Assembly: GCA_037384885.1 (NCBI GenBank)
Contig: JARRNO010000195.1
Coordinates: 1-5,803 of the forward strand
Direction: 5' to 3'
From: JARRNO01 sp037384885
GTDB lineage: Bacteria > Acidobacteriota > UBA4820 > DSQY01
DNA: 5,803 nt
The notes beneath the pieces are model-generated. The model worked only from the letters and a program-made list of their open reading frames with translations. It had not been told where the DNA came from and ran no database searches. A program made the position numbers and the translations under genes. Positions 5,147 through 5,803 of the stretch are shown in pieces. The first letter of the stretch is position 1. The number at the start of each line of letters is the position of its first letter.

Positions 5147-5176
5147 TTGACTTGCCGATCCTGCCAGGGTGATACT
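5147..5176 (+). promoter_or_regulatory. Sigma70 promoter of the nucleotidyltransferase module
   Basis: TTGACT (5147-5152) and, after 18 bp, GATACT (5171-5176). A start near 5183 gives a leader of about 50 nt. The -35 and the 10 bp upstream of it are identical to those of the cold-shock promoter. The -10 choice is less certain, since TACTAT at 5173 is an alternative with a long spacer. Confidence 0.65.
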
Positions 5177-5234
5177 ATCGTCAGCACAGGCGGAAGACGT
5201 AGGACCGGACGGCGGAGCCGCAAGGAGATCAGAG

Positions 5235-5423
5235 ATGATCAAAAAAGTAGTCAGAAAGATGAGCCTCGCGGATCCTTCTTCTGCAAAGAGAGACTTGGCG
5301 TACTGGTTAAGCAGGACGTCCGAAGAGAGGGTGGCGGCGGTGGACGAGCTGAGAAGGCAATACCATGGAAGTGCAGTCAGACTTCAGAGATCTGCTCGAG
5401 TTACTCAACAAACATCACGTTGA
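5235..5423 (+). CDS. Small protein preceding a nucleotidyltransferase, antitoxin-like by context
   Basis: A 62-residue charged, helical protein with no named domain that I can assign. Its middle reads DLAYWLSRTSEERVAAVDEL (residues 20-39), followed by RRQYHG and RLQR. Small proteins with a W-x-S-x-x-x-x-E-E-R-x-x-A-V-x-x-L-R-x-Q pattern commonly precede DUF6036-type nucleotidyltransferases, so I place it in that group from recollection of such gene pairs. The ATG at 5235 has AAGGAG (5222-5227) 7 nt upstream; a GTG at 5169 in the same frame would overlap the promoter and has no RBS. The last 59 bp overlap the nucleotidyltransferase start in another frame. Role as antitoxin, partner or regulator is inferred from context only. 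Confidence 0.75.
   Translation: MIKKVVRKMSLADPSSAKRDLAYWLSRTSEERVAAVDELRRQYHGSAVRLQRSARVTQQTSR
5351..5357 (+). promoter_or_regulatory. Shine-Dalgarno site inside the small gene, deciding the nucleotidyltransferase start
   Basis: GAGAAGG, 7 nt before the ATG at 5365. It lies within the codons for L-R-R of the upstream small protein, consistent with translational coupling. Confidence 0.75.
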
Positions 5424-5803
5424 ATTTATCCTCGTCGGAGGGTATGCGCTCGCTTTTCACGGCGCTCCGCGCTACACGGGAGACATGGACCTGTTCGTCC
5501 ACCGTTCTTCAAAGAACGCCGCCAGTATCATGGCGGCACTCAATGAATTCGGATTTGGGGGCGTCGGCTTAACGACGGATGATTTTCTAAAAGAGAACAC
5601 CGTGATACAACTTGGTGTCCCGCCTGTTCGAATCGACCTTGTTACGTCGCTGACAGGCGTTTCATGGGAAGACGCCTACCTCAGTCGAGAATCCGCGAAT
5701 TATGGCGGTGTCCCTGTCTCTTATATCGGGCGGGACCAGTTCATCACCAATAAAAAAGCAACCGGTCGAAAGAGGGACCTGGCCGACCTGGAGGCCCTTG
5801 GGG
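5365..5803 (+). CDS. MNT-type nucleotidyltransferase (DUF6036-like), C-terminus beyond window
   Basis: The frame is open from ATG 5365 through the window end, 146 residues seen. The fold signature of the minimal nucleotidyltransferases is complete: GGYALAFHG (25-33) followed by GDMDLFV (39-45), giving the G-G ... D40-x-D42 metal site, and VRIDLV (88-93) with D91 as the third carboxylate. The end, NKKATGRKRDLADLEAL, matches the C-terminal helix of this family, so only a few residues are probably missing. Such enzymes transfer a nucleotide to protein, RNA or small-molecule targets, and many act in toxin-antitoxin or phage-defence systems (AbiEii, MenA, MNT/HEPN). The target here is unknown. Start is supported by GAGAAGG 7 nt upstream and by the short N-terminus usual in the family. 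It overlaps the small gene by 59 bp and is expected to be co-transcribed from 5147. Confidence 0.9.
   Translation, partial: MEVQSDFRDLLELLNKHHVEFILVGGYALAFHGAPRYTGDMDLFVHRSSKNAASIMAALNEFGFGGVGLTTDDFLKENTVIQLGVPPVRIDLVTSLTGVSWEDAYLSRESANYGGVPVSYIGRDQFITNKKATGRKRDLADLEALG

Noticed and set aside
5169..5234. GTG start at 5169 for the small protein
   Set aside because: It would overlap the -10 box of the promoter and has no Shine-Dalgarno; ATG 5235 has a strong one.

Overview
The window reads as a chromosomal piece of a moderately GC-rich, probably Gram-negative bacterium. No gene fixes the phylum. Promoters are classical sigma70 types, Shine-Dalgarno sites are clear, and the intergenic spaces are filled with GC-rich palindromes and modular repeats. 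There are six protein-coding genes plus one small ORF that together look like ordinary housekeeping and accessory functions; no rRNA, tRNA, CRISPR array or transposase was seen.

Layout. (1) Bases 1-728, minus strand: the N-terminal 242 residues of an exported TPR protein, with a very good promoter at 775-803. (2) 804-1248: gene-free, with hairpins and the first copy of a mosaic repeat. (3) 1249-2465, minus strand: a two-gene operon of an HprK/PEPCK-fold kinase-like protein followed by a small PqqD-like protein, driven by a promoter at 2522-2550. (4) 2665-3726, minus strand: a membrane fatty-acid desaturase with all three histidine boxes. (5) 3727-4368: gene-poor, with palindromes next to the desaturase start and a tandem array of 106-bp units. 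(6) 4369-4714, plus strand: a complete cold-shock gene unit with promoter, RBS, GTG start and intrinsic terminator. (7) 4715-5146: the second, longer mosaic-repeat region. (8) 5147 to the window end, plus strand: a promoter, a 62-residue protein, and an overlapping MNT-type nucleotidyltransferase cut off by the window edge; the pair resembles a toxin-antitoxin-like module.

The desaturase and cold-shock protein would both suit adaptation to temperature, but they are divergent neighbours separated by about 730 bp of repeats, so a functional link is only suggestive. The kinase/PqqD pair resembles peptide- or protein-modification modules, but no precursor peptide, radical SAM enzyme or other partner is visible here.

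The most unusual content lies between the genes. The same sequence words (a 35-bp word in six copies, a covarying CTTTGCTTG hairpin, four phased octamers, and GGCCGC-N3-GCGGCC hairpins) recur in shuffled combinations. In three promoters a GC hairpin ends exactly 3-4 bp before the -35 box. In two of these, cold shock and nucleotidyltransferase, the hairpin edge and -35 box belong to one shared 18-bp sequence, which suggests that the repeat family carries or donates promoter elements.
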